From Asterias rubens (taxonomy: Eukaryota > Echinodermata > Asteroidea > Forcipulatida > Asteriidae): DNA of 64,000 nucleotides. Location of the stretch: positions 8,027,883-8,091,882 of the forward strand of contig NC_047081.1 in the NCBI RefSeq assembly GCF_902459465.1, in the 5' to 3' direction. The position numbers were made by a program, and so were the translations under genes. Below, piece by piece: positions 22,845-35,554 of this stretch (within the stretch, counting starts at the first letter, position 1; each line of letters begins with the position of its first letter). The notes below the pieces were generated by a model, which saw nothing but the letters and a program-made list of their open reading frames with translations, searched no databases and was not told where the DNA came from.

Positions 22845-23232
22845 TTAAAGGCAGTGGACACTATTGGTAATTACTCAAAAATAATTAGTAGCATAAAACC
22901 TTACTTGGTAACGAGTAATGGGGAGAGGTTGATAGTATAAAACATTGTGAGAAACGGCTCCCTCTGAAGGGACAAAGTTTTCGAGAAAGAAGTAATTTTA
23001 CACAAATTTGATTTTGAGACCTCAAGTTTAGAATTTGAGGTCACGAGATCAAGCATCTGAAAGCACACAACTTTGTGTGACAAGGGTGTTCTTTTTCTTT
23101 CAAGTTATCTCGCAACTCCGACGACAAATCAAGCTCAAATTTTCACAGGTTTATTATTTTATGCATATGTTGAGATACACCAAGTGAGAAGACTGGTCTT
23201 TCACAATTACCAATAGTGTCCAATGTCTTTAA
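22845..23232 (+). mobile_element. TTAA-type MITE, full-length copy
   Basis: 388 bp from TTAAAGGCAGTGGACACTAT to ATAGTGTCCAATGTCTTTAA, with TTAA at both ends. Confidence 0.85.
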
Positions 23233-23664
23233 AAAGGATCATAATCAGTAAAATAGTGATCTAAGGAATGTGTTTATAAGTACTGAGCAACAGATACAAC
23301 TTTAACGACTAACCTTTCATACATTACATTGAAAGCAACATGCGGCATTATAACGATCTATAAACAATTAGTTTTCATTTTAGTGTAAAGTCAGTCTCAG
23401 GAGAAGAAAAATTTAGCTAACCTGACTCAAAATTTAGTTCTTATTAAATGGAAGCGATATCAGCTTTAGATTTTAACCCTACACTGAAATATCAACCTGA
23501 TGTCAACCTGATTTGATGTCTTCTATAACAAAATTCACATAACTTATTTCTCCATTTCCTGCCAGAACATCAATTAGCACGATTTCATGCCCTTACTTAT
23601 GTTTGGTCTTTACCTAATCTCAACAAATTTTCAATTAGAAATTTTGCTTTGAACTGAGGGCTAT

Positions 23665-24262
23665 TCCGCTAATTTCATAGCGCTACCCAACGATTAGCAA
23701 ATTTTTCGTGCTTACTATAGCAGACAAATTTGATGAAGTATTTAATCATATTTCACAGGTTAGCAAGAAAATTAGGTGGCCAGCTTGCGCGTTCACCATG
23801 GATTTGCATGGAGCAAGTTCGAGTGTGCACAATGGTTAACTAAAGGTTGACCATTTTGACTCAAACCCAGGATGGTCGACCATTGGTTGACTACTGTGGT
23901 CGACCATTTGGAACCAGCCTCGAGCCCATGGTTTCTTCACTGGTCCCAACAGCATGTTCCATTCTAACATGTGTTAAGTGCAGAGGGGAACCAGTGACAC
24001 TTTAGCGAAAAGGTGGAAGGTTGACTAGACTCGTTCGGGTGAGTACAGCATTGCGCATGTGCGTTGCTAGTCTGTGGTCGACCACTGGTGGACTAATTGT
24101 GCGCACTCGAACTTGCTCATGGTTACAGCATCCATTTTCATAGGCACTGGAAGGTTTGAATACCCTGTTGTGTGCTTACGCTTAGCAGTGCTACCTTTGA
24201 AGCGGAAACTTGTGAAGTAAGCCCAAAATTGACCACTAAGCAGCTCTATGAAACTGGGCCCA
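23665..24262. mobile_element. foldback MITE family copy carrying a nested insertion
   Basis: The outer ends 'gctaatttcatagcgctacc' and 'taagcagctctatgaaactg' belong to the family at 2497-2740. The normal ~250-bp length is expanded to ~600 bp by the element at 23811-24118. Confidence 0.6.
23811..24118. mobile_element. nested MITE with GAGCAAGTTCGAGTGTGCAC ends
   Basis: The left end GAGCAAGTTCGAGTGTGCAC is mirrored by the right end GTGCGCACTCGAACTTGCTC. The interior has repeated 'ggtcgacca' motifs in both orientations, so it can fold further. Confidence 0.75.
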
Positions 24263-25987
24263 GGTGTATAATAACAAGCAGATTGAATTTATTTGAGGGT
24301 CGACTTTGTAAACTGTACACAAATTAGATTTGAGTTGTTTTTATACACTGTACATATATGTATGATAAGAAATGGGCTACCTAAAACAGTAAGCCTGTAG
24401 TGGCTACTGGCTACAGCTACGACATGAGAACGACGTAGGAGACCTAGGTTTGACTCAGGGAAGCTACTAGAACGCAACCGTGACTTTCATTTACAGACCG
24501 ACTTTAAAGCAACTTGTACCAGAACATTCATGCAATATATAAATACCCACAATCTACGTTGTCATGCCGATGATATATAAATAATTACGACTAATATTGC
24601 TTTGGTGTTACCTTACTGCTATAATATGATTCCGCAACCAGTCGTAACAATTCTGAAAACCCCAGGAAAGGTGTGAGGGCGCTGGACTTTGGTATTTTGT
24701 TAAAAATTGTAACCAATCAGCGTGAAAGCAGGTGGAACACATGTTGCTACTTGACTAATCAGCAGAAGCCTGAACTGGTTTGGGGTCATTAAGTAAAAGT
24801 TTATCTATCATTCTTCATCGATTGGGAATATTGATCCACATGCAACAATAAACGCGAAAACAACTACAAAACCTGACATCCTAAAACTGTATTTGGGATG
24901 AAAGATAATGGCCGCTTTTTAACAAAACTTTGACCAATATTTTGGAATTTATATTGCGTACTCAATCTCAAGTTGTGTTCCTTTCAAACAATGAAAACCA
25001 TACGGAATATGAAGGAGATAGCCTTGTTTTTTATCCCCAGGAGTACATGTAGGTGCCCCTGGTGACACTTAAAGTGTAGCCCTCACCTTGAAGTGTTGAA
25101 GTGGTCGTCCGTGGCCTTAGGCGATCTCTCTCTCAAAAAATACATAATTCTGATTTGGGTCACTTTGCCTTCAGTGTCCTGAAGCTGCTTCGAAACACTT
25201 AAGGTACAAAAAGGCAACGTGTGCCCAGAGTAGAGCGCCCTCACTGGTTCACTAGGCTTGTTTTTTTATCTATATACAGTGATCTCTATAATTGATGTCA
25301 CCACGTTACTCACATCACAACCACCCTAATGTAAGAAGTGCTTTTATCGTGAACACCTCACCAGTAACGCCATGACGTTAGTCCCCACCAATTCCCCTAC
25401 CACCATCCTTACCCTTCACATCAGCTGCTCGAAGCTGATGATTAAGTTTTGCACATACCAAAGAACAAAACCGTCCACTTCAAAACTTTGTCTTTTCTTG
25501 TGCATCCTCGATCATTTGTTCTCCCCTGCTGCATACCATCCCTTTTCACAAATGATTTTTTATTTTTTTTTGTAGTAGCCCCCCCCCCCCCCGTTCTTTT
25601 TGCATCTCTCGAAATTTCATCGCTATAATTTGTCATTATGATTACGTTTTGGAAGTTTCAATTGCAGCATGTCAAGTTAGTCTTCCGTCGTAATTTAGAA
25701 AATAATTTTTTTGGCCATGTGTTTCAAACAAAAAAGGAGGATAGTTTTCCTGTTTCATACTTTAGACACCATGAATATGTCTGTGTTAATGAAGGCTTTG
25801 AAATTGTTTCCACAATGCCTCATAATTATAGCCCAGAGACAACACTATCCCTGGTTAGAACTTAAAATTATGTGAAGGGAAATCTCTGACCCTCCCCCCC
25901 CCCCCCCCAAAAAAAAAAAAAAATACTTAAGAATAAGTTATTCCCTGATGAATACAGTCCAAACGTTACCCGTTTCTTTTCTCGTTT
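24263..25987. other. 3'-flanking sequence of the carboxypeptidase gene, no other gene seen
   Basis: No exon-like sequence. A tRNA-like stretch (24400-24480, 'tggctacagctacgacatga' with 'aggtttgactc') is too degenerate to call. C-runs lie at 25580-25592 and 25895-25910. TTTATT at 25558-25563 is a candidate minus-strand AATAAA for the carboxypeptidase. Confidence 0.45.
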
Positions 25988-28900
25988 CTAGATGAAGTTC
26001 TCCAGTTCTCGTTTCAGTGCCTCCATCTCCTCGTCAGAAACCCCCTTCATCGGCAACTCGTTATTCCTCTCCAAGGTAAAGTCGCAAGATGTCGCTTCGG
26101 TGTCTGCGTACACCGTACAGATCTTCTTCTCCGAGTAGTAGTTGGGGGCGCTTGCCGTGACGGTATAATGACGGGGACTCCCGTCTTCGTTCGCTGATAG
26201 TAGACGCCAGTAATCGCCATCAGTTGCTGTTACGGGGAAACCAAAATTCAAATTGAATCAAGTACATTTTTGTACATCAAGTAAGAAACCACAAGGGAAG
26301 CTGGTTTGGTAAAATTTTTAAATAGTTTGGGAAGATTAAAAAAAAAATAAAATACCAGAGCAGTATTTGAACCACCGACCTCTGAATCAACGTGCCGTTA
26401 CAACCAATAACCTTCAGATTAACTCGTCGGCTCTATATCAACTAAGCTACATGTATCTAGCTTTATGTTTGGGGTCTCCCTATTTTGTTATTGATACAAT
26501 CTGGAAAGCGGCAGCCAAGGGATCATCTTAAAGGGGATGCCACTTCTTCTTTTTTTTTTAAATATCAAATTAAAAACCACAAGGGAAGCTGACTGGGTAA
26601 ATTTTAAATAACTTGGGGTAGATCATAGATAAATTATCTAGAGCGGGATGTTCCAACGCCCTCTGGATTAAGGTGCCTAGGTGCTCTACAATATGAGCTA
26701 TCTAGCTCTATGCTGGCAGTTCCTCTTTTTTGTCAATATTTGGGTTTGGGGTGTCAGTCAGAAGCCATACAGCCTTGAGCTGCCATGTTTTTGTAAATAC
26801 ATTTTTATATTAATACAATTTTAAAATAGTAATGTGTATGTAGTTGCTGGGCACCTCTGAAAAACAGTATTTCACTGAGAGGTTTTACCCAGGGTAAATA
26901 AGAAATAAATAAATAGCCAGGGATACCACCAAAGTTTACGATACAGCACGGGAAGCAGCATATTAAGCAATAAACCACAAGGGAAATTCAATTTTAAATA
27001 ACTTGGGGCCAACTAAAATAAAAAATTACTAGAGCAGCATTTGAACGAAACAACCTTTAAATTTAAGAGCGAATTTACACAAGGTTAAATGGATGAGAGC
27101 ATGTATCACTAATGGCATGTCATGGCCAAGTGGTTTAGTTCAAGCTTTGCTTTTTATGGGCAAGCTTTGCTTTTTATGGGCCCCCTCCAACTCCATCACC
27201 TTGTGCTCTGTATGTTTTGTTTTTTTTTGCTTTGTTTTCCGTAATTTATATTTTGCCTTTGCTTGTAAATGTAGTATTATAGTATTACTTCATGTATTAT
27301 CATTATTCCATTTGCTTGTAAAACATAGTTCTTTATTCACTGCTAATTGTTGTGTTTATTTGTTTGGATTTGGAAAAAAAGTGACTCTACTGTTCATCAG
27401 ATTCTGGTGGTTGAGTCATAAGGGTGTGAGTCCAAATGCCTTTAGCAAGACACTTAACACTAATTATTTCTCTTCCATAAAAGCTCATCTATTATTTACA
27501 GAAAAAACATATTTGAGGGTTTGGTTTTATTAACCTAGCTGCAAACTTTTGGGCAAAAACGTGTATTGACTGTGAAGTGTTTGTTGTCTACAAACAAATA
27601 AATAAAGAAATAATTCAACAAACGAATAAAAATAATAAAGAAAATTACCTGTTGTGATGTAGTGTGTAATTCCGTCGACATCGATGACTGCATGTTCGAT
27701 TCCATCGCCATACAAATCAGTCACTCGTCCTTTAATTCCAATGTGGCTCTGCAAAAATAAAATGATTAAAAACATTATTAATCAGTGGTGTAATTAGGGG
27801 GGGGGGGGAATCGTCATACTAGATTTTGCATAAAAAAGTTGAGTCTTGCAAAAGCATTGCACCATGGTTGGTACTTGTTTTCGATGTACAACAGGGCAAT
27901 TTTAATAAGTATACCACTTTTGACGATTTCTGGAAAAAATTCTGGAGAGAAGGCCTGAGGCTTCGAACCGGGGTGCTTGAGGTGGAAGGCGAGGAAAGAC
28001 AACTCTAACGTGAACCGGCCATCCTAACTGGTACCTGGTTGTTTTAACTAGCATTTTAGCTGGACCACTCTTGCGGGAAAACAATTATGACTTCTGGGTT
28101 TAAATTTGATCTCCCTAAACCTAAGTCATCTTTTTACCCTTGACACTTGTTCAACATCTTGAAGGGGCAGAGGAAAATCTTACCATTTGGATGTATTTGA
28201 TGAGGGCAGGCTTGTTATCTTCCCAGTAACCTTTGAGATCTGACGCTTCAGGAAACTTGGTGCATCCCAGCTCCAGGGTTATTTCAAAACAGTTGGTGTG
28301 GAGGTAGTTGTAGTCTTGCATTCCTGAAACAACCCAAAATACATTTATCAATCTTATTATTAAAATAAATAAAATGGTGATGAAATGAGATACAGGAGCA
28401 CTTTGAGTAAATCTTATTTTATGGAAAGGTTTGCGGTAATACCATGTAATGACTATATGAGTTGGGGTGGTTCTGAAAAGAACTCTTGGTTTCAACTTGA
28501 CATTTTGATCAGTATGCTCTGATCGTCTTCTGTAGATCCTCTGATCGTCTTCTGGAGAACTCCAGAAGATGATCAAAGCATACTGATCGAAACATTTATA
28601 TACCCGAAGGGCGTCTCAAAGCCCTTAAACAAACAGTATTTCCTGCAAGGTATGTGGGACTATGTTTGAATAATGAGATCTACTCCTTTTACATAGCACC
28701 ATGTTTATTGCTGTGGCGCAATATGCTGCCAATCCAGCCAGGAACACCGGGCAAACCCTTTCTCTTTTTGATAAGTGCACTGGGTTCTTTTACGTGCGTT
28801 ACACAACACACGGAACCAACGGCTTTACGTCCATCCAAAGGACGAAGCAATGGTTAAGTGTCTTGTTTAAGGACACAACTGGGACTCAAACCCACACTCT

Positions 28901-31900
28901 GCTGATCAGAGACACCAGAGTTTGAATTTGGTGCTCTTAACCGCTCGGCCACGACACTTCCAAGAAAAAAAAAGCTAAGCGCACCAAAATAATACTTACC
29001 AGTATAACATTTCCAGCCAAATTACCATGTCACATGTACACTCTGTGATAGATATCCTGCCTTTTGTTTGCTAAGCAGAAAAAATTTAAGCAATATTGTT
29101 GCTTAAGTAGCTCTATAAAATTGGTCTAAGTTCGGTGATGGTCAGTCATTGTTAATGGCCTACCTCCCCTGAGTGGGTACCAGGCTGCTCCATTGGTAAT
29201 CCCATCCTCGAACACTGGTCCCAGATCTCCGTCACATAACTTTCTGTTCGGGTCGGACATTTTAAGATGGGCTTCGGAATAGGCTGAGGCAAGGTCTCTG
29301 AACACTTCATCATCAGGCGATGCTGTGTAATGGAAAAAAAAATAAATATATATATTGGTTTGTGTCAACGTCATGCTGATTTCTGGGCAAAATTTTCAAG
29401 AAAAATACAATAAAAGTCACATCTGAAAGTTTCGGTTGAAGACAGTGTGTACTTGCTAAGAAAACAGCAAAAAACTTTCACAAGAGCGTCAAATCCATCC
29501 ACACTTAGGGTGGTGACAGCTTGTACCAACTGCATCTCTGGCTACAGCATAAATGACCGGACACAAACCCTCAGAAATCTTAGAAATGATTCCACATGAT
29601 CCCGGTGACTGGGGGGGGGGGGGCATTCTGGACCCAAAGTTTTGAATTGAAAGGAGTTCAATGGCAGTAGACACTATTGGTAATTACTCAAAATAATTGT
29701 CAGCATCAAAACTTACTTGGTAACAAGCAATGGAGAGCTGTTGATAGTATATAAACATTGTGAGAAGCAGCTCCTGCTGAAGTAACATAGTTTTCAAGAA
29801 AGAAGTAATTTTCCAAGAAATTGATTTTGAGACCTCTGAATTAGATATGAGGTCCCGGAATCCAGCATTTGACATCTGACACATCTGAAAGCACACAACT
29901 TTGTGTGACAAGGGTGTTTTTTACTTCCATTATTATCTCACAACTTCGATGACAAATTGAGCTCAAATTTTCACAGCTTTGTTATTTTGTTTGTATGTTG
30001 AGATACACCAAGTGAGATAACTGGTCTTCGACAACTACCAATAGTGTCCAGTGTCTTTGAGAATGTTCACTTACCTTGGTACTCCGTCTTATCATTGTAG
30101 CTTGAGTCGAATGGATAGTTTGCAACCAGATCACCACCGTGAAGATTGGCCGACAAGACAAATGAATATTCCTGAAGCCACTCTATGACTGCCTTAGTCT
30201 CTGCTTCCAGCTGCCAAAAAACAGAGGGGAAAAAATAACAATTAGGAATGACAATAACAAATATAGGATTTGAGGCATTGCATGGTGAGGTATCAATGTA
30301 TATTTGGTTTGCGGTAACACCATGTGTGTATCTACTTGCCAGGTAGAGTTGTTCTTAGGGAACTGTCTTGCTTTATTCTACTGCCGCGGAGTAGATAAAC
30401 GGAGGTTACGTTGCAAACTAACACGGCCCACCATTTTGTGGAGTCAAAAACTTGACCCCCACAAAATGGTGTGCCATGTTAGTTCACGACAGATAAGGAA
30501 AACCATGCAATTTCGAGGCAAATTTGTGTGGATTATTATACTTGACATCTTTCTTAAATGCAATTTATAACAAACAGTTTCAAACGTATTTCAAAGACCG
30601 GCTTGACCGATCCAAGGCAACATGTCCCTTTAAAATTATAGAGGAAGAAAAAATCCCCTCCTAAATAAAACTAAATATTTACCTCATGTCCGATATCCTT
30701 AATGGCTGCTGAAATGTGATGGTTTTTGCCGTGAATTCTGGAGAAATCAGTTCTTTTGTAGGCCTTCAGGTAACGATTGAGGTCTGGAAAGTTGCGATTC
30801 AAATCCACGTTGTTAGCGTTCCTTCGTCCAGTCAGCCAATCATCTTTATTACCTTCAACTATCACCTGAGTAAAAGAAAAATAATTGTCATTATTAAAAA
30901 ACAATTCCCAAATTGTCATCATGATAATTTAGAGCAGAGTAAAAAAATGTGTGCCCTAAGTTTTCAAAGTGCACATGTGTACAGGCCTGTATGCTTCGTT
31001 TTTGAAGGGTCAAAGGCACTAAGGCATTTTCTCTTTTAGCAAAGGGCACCCTATGAGGAAATTGTAAATTTTTACCGGAGCATTTCAAGGGCACAAAGGC
31101 AATGGCAAGGGGCAACGGAGGCAATCGCCTCCGTTAAGTATCAGGCCTGTGTGTACAAATAGACATGAAAAGTGATTCACTTAAGACTAATACAACATGA
31201 GACATGCAACTTGAAACTCTACCAAAAAAGAACAAGCTGTTTGCTTATTTATTTATTTATTTATTTATTTTACCATTGATATATTCTAGTGCAGCTTTCT
31301 AGGCTTATAATGAATATTTATTATTAGCACTTAACTAACTGGTGAATTAAATCGATACATGGGAATAAAGGATGAAACACAAGGCGAGACTTGGAGTTGG
31401 ACACAAATATTTGTTGTGTATTTAATTATTCAGTTTTCATTTCAGCATAGACCCCATAAAACAGAGGAAATTTAGGACATCTGCTGAAAAAATGTATGCC
31501 TTTACCATATTAACTTGTGCAATCGGATATTTGTTTCATTTTAACTCAGCTTTATTCACAACCCCCCCCCCCAAAAAAAAAATAAAATAAAAAATGGTTT
31601 TGTATACAGCTATAAGAACTATCCCCAAAAAATAAACACACAGATAATTGAGATTATTGAGAAAACTGATTAGTGTGACTTGGGGAGGGGGTCTTGAAAA
31701 GTGGTGTTTTTGACCCCTTGCACGCACATCACATGTGGCGACTGTGCCACGCTCACCATTTAAAAAAAAGCTTAAATAAGCATTTTCATTAAGAAATTGT
31801 AAACTCAGGTTTCATGCAAATGCTATTTTAGGCTTAGTTACATCCACCAAACAAATACATTTTGATGTGATATGAATTATTAAAAAACCCACATTTGTGC

Positions 31901-34900
31901 GCGATTAACGCCCATGGCAGAATGAATGTGCAAAACCACACGACTATATTTGGATACTTCCCAGGCGTTACGGTCGATCAAGGCATCCTGGGAAAGAAAA
32001 AAACAATGGCGCAGCGAGATCGAACACCACTGGGAACGAGGTTGAATTCTTACCTTTTCATAACCCTTCTTGTAGCCATCGGGATTCATGGATGGCATGA
32101 TGTGGATTCTTGTCTCATCAATAAGATGTTTTATCTCTGGATCCCCGCTCTTGTACATCTTACAGAGGTATGGGATAAGAACCAGGAGGATTTCGCGACC
32201 TACGACCTCATTACCATGCATGTTGCCAATGTACTTGAACTCCGGCTCACCTGTGTGTAAAATACACACAAGTTTTGTCAAAACATATTTCAGATACACT
32301 TTGGAAGTTATTCCAGGAATTTCATTAAAGCCCCGTTCATATCATCCTACGATTATTTGTGAATGCAAATCAAACTTGGCACAAAAAACAGGATTTGAAT
32401 CAATAAGAATAAATAAATTCAGAAAATTTCAAATAATGTTTGATTTGGGGGTATTTAACCTCAAAGGCCATTGAAGATAATACATTCAGAATTCAGAAGG
32501 GAATCTCAAAAAACAATTTTTTAGATTCTAGGCCTACATGTACTGTAGGATAGTAACAATCCACTGAAGACGATCAAACATTTGGGGTTTTTAAGTGTGA
32601 AATGGAATTCTGTTAAGTGTAAGTGTCAACTGAATCTGCACTTTTCTGAACTGGCAAAATATTGGCCCAACAAAACTGTGCACATATGGTACACAAGGTA
32701 AGTGTATGCATTCACCACATGTTATCATATCGCGCGTTCCGTCTTGCTGAATCTAAATCATTTTCTAACACACATCGGTGTATGGTTAAAACCAAAATTA
32801 ATATTCTTTATCCCCGATGCAAATTTAACATCTATTATATCGTTGCGGTACCCGCTGCCAAAACATAGGATTCGAACTGCCTCTAGCTGCCGGGCAATCT
32901 TGGTAGTCTAGTTGGTAAGACACTGCTCTAGAATTGCAAGGGTCGTGGGTTCGAATCCCACCCGAGTAACATGCCTGTGATATTTTTTTCACAGGACTCA
33001 GGAAAGTACTGAGTATACAGTGCTAACACACATCGGTGTATGGGTAAAACCAAAGCTAACATTCTTTATCCCCGATGCAAATTTAACATCTATTAAAAAT
33101 CATTTTCCTTAGCCACTCCAGGACTGTCGAACCATCTTCCCATCACAATACGCACCTCAATTTCACTGCCTATTTTCAAGAAAGCACTTAAAAAACATAT
33201 TTTTTCTTAGTGTCTGTTTATTGCTTTATTGTTCATTTGTTGTATTATCTGCATTGCTATTGTTCGTTTAAAGCGCTGTGGTCTAAATGAAATGGCACTA
33301 TATAAAAACCCATTGTATTGTATATATTGTATATTGTATTGTGCAGGCTGGCATATTTTTCCCCATTTCATTCAAAAGTCAACTCAGAACCACATCGGAT
33401 CATATTGAATGGTCAAACAGAAGGGATTTTTAAAAAACAAATTTGGTAAACGTGACTGAGCTTCCCAGTTCCCACCTGATGAATCAATCTATAATGGCAA
33501 CTTCCCAAGAAAAAGGATTATTAAATCTTATAATCAACCATGACCTTGGGCTTGACAACTTTTCCGAGTGTACATTCGAAACAGAAATGACTAAGATGTT
33601 TCACAGAGGCGCTAGCTCAGCAATTATCAGAGTGCAGCAGCCTGGAATTACAGCAAAGGCCACAAAGGCCTTGGCCTGTTGCCCCTGGTCTTGACCTTGG
33701 TGCCCCTTTAAAACATCCCCATAGACTTTTAAGATTTTCAAATGAAAGTACCCTTTGCAAAATCTAAATTACATAGACTTGCCCTCTCAAAAATGACTCG
33801 ACAATTTTGTGGCCCCTGTCACCTCTGACGGTATATTAACCGCTGACATTTTAATTTAATAATAGTGTATACAATTGTACGGTGGTGATTAAAGGAAGTT
33901 ATATTTTTTTTTAAATGTGAGCGAAACAAGTGAGAATGAGGTACATGTATCCGTAATCACCCGCTTGGATTGTGTTGTTTTGGTAACAAGTTGTTCCTAA
34001 TTTGGAAAACTTCAAAGTTTAATTATCACTTTTTTGACACTGCCACGTTTATGCAGAGAGCCACAGAGAAGTGTTTTAATTTTATGATGATTAATTTTTT
34101 TTATTTTACTGGTGGTACTTGGCTAGGGCTCATAACTTTCATAATGGTTGGAGTTTGCATAAATAGACTGTTATTGTTTAAGGACGTGGGAGGTCAGTCT
34201 AGCTAATTAATTTCATAAAGCCTGATTCTGCATATACATGTAATAAATGAACACTCTGTGATAACTGTAACCCTCAATCAATCCAATCTGCTTCAAACAT
34301 GAAGGTTATAAAATATGTAAAGTTAACATGAACCGCCAAATTGTACAGCCAGGACAATATGTGCTGCTGTCGTGACTTACATTTGGCCAAGGCCAAATTA
34401 ATTAAGTTCCTGGGTTTTAATTTAAAAAAATTATAAAACTGTACAAATTTTGTGTATAAATCAAATCATCCTATGTCTGTGTATGTGTTTGGATTTTTGA
34501 CTTGCCATCATTGCAATCATTATAGAAAACATTATGTGATTGGAATGTTGTTGTTTTTGTTTTGTTTTCTTCACCAAACCAAAATAAACCACCAAGGCAA
34601 GAAGATGTGCCAACCAACCATAGAGTAAGGACAGAGAAAGGAAGAAGAAACAACTGAATCATGAATGAACACTTTTTCCAAAAAAAAAATATTTCACACC
34701 AAAATGCAAACAAACTCACCAGATTCATGTTGTCCAGGGTTATCAGTGATCTCAATAACCCATAAATCTTCTCCATTTGTGCTTTTACCCTGGCTGTAAA
34801 TGTGGGTAATGTCGGGACATTCTGCGTGAGTTTCATCCAAAACCTGCTTCAACTCCTCCGCAGTGTGGTGGTGAAATTTGTAATCATCGCCGGGGAAAAT

Positions 34901-34948
34901 GTCTGCCCAAACGACCCCGAGCAGAAGGAGAAATAAACAAGGTTTCAT
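25988..34948 (-). CDS. secreted metallocarboxypeptidase, N/E subfamily (CPE/CPN-like)
   Basis: Eight coding exons join in phase: 34948-34720, 32250-32054, 30865-30683, 30210-30075, 29322-29164, 28323-28184, 27748-27649 and 26226-25988, giving 460 residues. The product should remove C-terminal Lys or Arg from peptides in the secretory pathway or outside the cell. Residues 1-15 ([15 protein letters not shown]) are a signal peptide. The M14 catalytic domain spans about 22-345: zinc ligands H88 and E91 in [11 protein letters not shown], substrate Arg166 in DLNRNFPD, third zinc ligand H227 in [14 protein letters not shown], catalytic E319 in [10 protein letters not shown]. Residues 349-440 are the transthyretin-like domain typical of subfamily B ([18 protein letters not shown]). 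The last 20 residues look like an amphipathic helix, as in CPE, with no GPI-type tail, so it should be soluble, not CPM-like. Length fits CPE/CPN (about 440-480). CPE and CPN cannot be separated by eye. Introns carry MITEs and SINEs. Confidence 0.95.
26280..27090 (-). repeat. diverged intronic repeat cluster with tRNA-like segments
   Basis: 'accacaagggaagctg' or a near variant recurs at about 26288, 26575 and 26976. Each is followed by 'aataacttgggg'-like text and 'agagcag/gggat'. The first two units contain minus-strand tRNA-like text ('gtagcttagttgatatagag', later 'ggtggttcaaatactgctc'). I read old tRNA-derived SINE copies in the last carboxypeptidase intron. Confidence 0.5.
28706..28965 (-). 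repeat. tRNA-Leu/Ser-like SINE
   Basis: The minus strand begins 'gtgtcgtggccgagcggtta', the A-box region of a type II tRNA. It continues to 'gagtttgggtttgagtccc' (B-box region), then a non-tRNA body ending 'tggcagcatattgcgccac'. Full matches: 60525-60800 in the same orientation. Lies in a carboxypeptidase intron. Confidence 0.75.
29657..30060 (+). mobile_element. TTAA-type MITE, decayed copy
   Basis: Full-length but with mutated ends (TTCAATGGCAG at the left, GTCTTTGAG at the right). Other family landmarks are intact. In the carboxypeptidase intron between exons 30210-30075 and 29322-29164. Confidence 0.8.
30345..30634 (+). mobile_element. hairpin-core repeat element, copy 2
   Basis: The hairpin core 30416-30484 begins AACTAACACGGCCCACC and ends GTGCCATGTTAGTT, with loop near 'aaaaactt'. 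The flanks 'aaaaccatgcaatttcgagg' and 'cttgaccgatccaaggcaac' match copy 1 at 11330-11732. In the carboxypeptidase intron between exons 30865-30683 and 30210-30075. Confidence 0.75.
30985..31145 (-). repeat. dispersed CCTTGGTGCCC-type repeat, reverse
   Basis: Reverse complement shows 'ggaggcgattgcctccgttg', 'cccttgccattgcctttgtg' and 'gggtgccctttgctaaaaga'. Same family as 15010-15160. Confidence 0.6.
31241..31272 (+). repeat. (TTTA)n microsatellite
   Basis: About seven uninterrupted 'attt' units in a carboxypeptidase intron. Confidence 0.9.
32764..33100 (+). repeat. tRNA-derived SINE flanked by direct repeats
   Basis: A tRNA-like stretch at about 32900-32970 has the A box 'tagtctagttggtaagacac' and the B box 'gggttcgaatccc'. 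It is bracketed by two ~70-bp direct repeats that start 'aacacacatcggtgtatgg' and end 'gatgcaaatttaacatctat' (about 32768-32840 and 33025-33097). A related unit is at 49880-50175, and fragments are at 38165-38245 and 58195-58300. Confidence 0.7.
33640..33815 (+). repeat. dispersed CCTTGGTGCCC-type repeat
   Basis: 'tggcctgttgcccctggtct', 'ccttggtgcccctttaaaac' and 'gtaccctttgcaaaatct' follow the family order. In the first carboxypeptidase intron. Confidence 0.65.
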
Positions 34949-35554
34949 CTTGTCGACAGGGATAGAAGAAAGAAGGAAAGAAATAAAGGGTCGGAGACCG
35001 GCTTGCTTTGAAAGACGTGAGATATTTTTGCAGAATTTCCAGCTTTTTCGAAGGTAAAAATGACAACATACGGTGCCGCTCGCGTAAAGAGTTGGGTAAC
35101 GATGACGGCAGATTGCAGATAGGAAATTAACACACGACGAACGACGAAGATTCAGAAAAGATGGAGTGCAGGTCGATACCATTTTTTTGTAGGGGTCGCC
35201 CCTATAAAAATTAATTTGAAATTATTTCATAATCACAATTAACTTTTCTTAAGTACTTTTAAAGACATTTAAATAGCAACACGTCAATATTACATATTTT
35301 AGGATATTAATAATTCCCCAAAACATAAAAACGTCTAAAGAGTGGCGGGTTGGCTTGACAGCTACCCCTCTGTGTTAATAAACTCGACTGATAATTGACG
35401 TCAAACTGTTATTGGGGGGGGGGGGGGTAGTTGCAGGTGTAGTTGGTGTGTAAGGGGGGGGGGGGGCATGGGCTTCAGAGAGAGTGGGGGTTGTGTTGTA
35501 GACATGTTTATTATCTCAGCTGACGTATGGTTACGTTGAAGGGATGCCTAAACA

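Noticed and set aside
31880..31993. Possible extra carboxypeptidase exon reading [15 protein letters not shown] after a TTTCTTTCCCAG acceptor
   Set aside because: The known M14B sequence continues directly from GYEK (exon 32054) to [10 protein letters not shown] (exon 30683) in phase, and this stretch has no family match and runs into a stop.
32900..32970. Genuine tRNA gene
   Set aside because: Good A and B boxes, but the acceptor arms do not pair, and the same sequence with the same flanks recurs elsewhere as a SINE.
33443..33694. 83-codon frame in the first carboxypeptidase intron
   Set aside because: No family resemblance; its C-terminal third is the dispersed CCTTGGTGCCC repeat.
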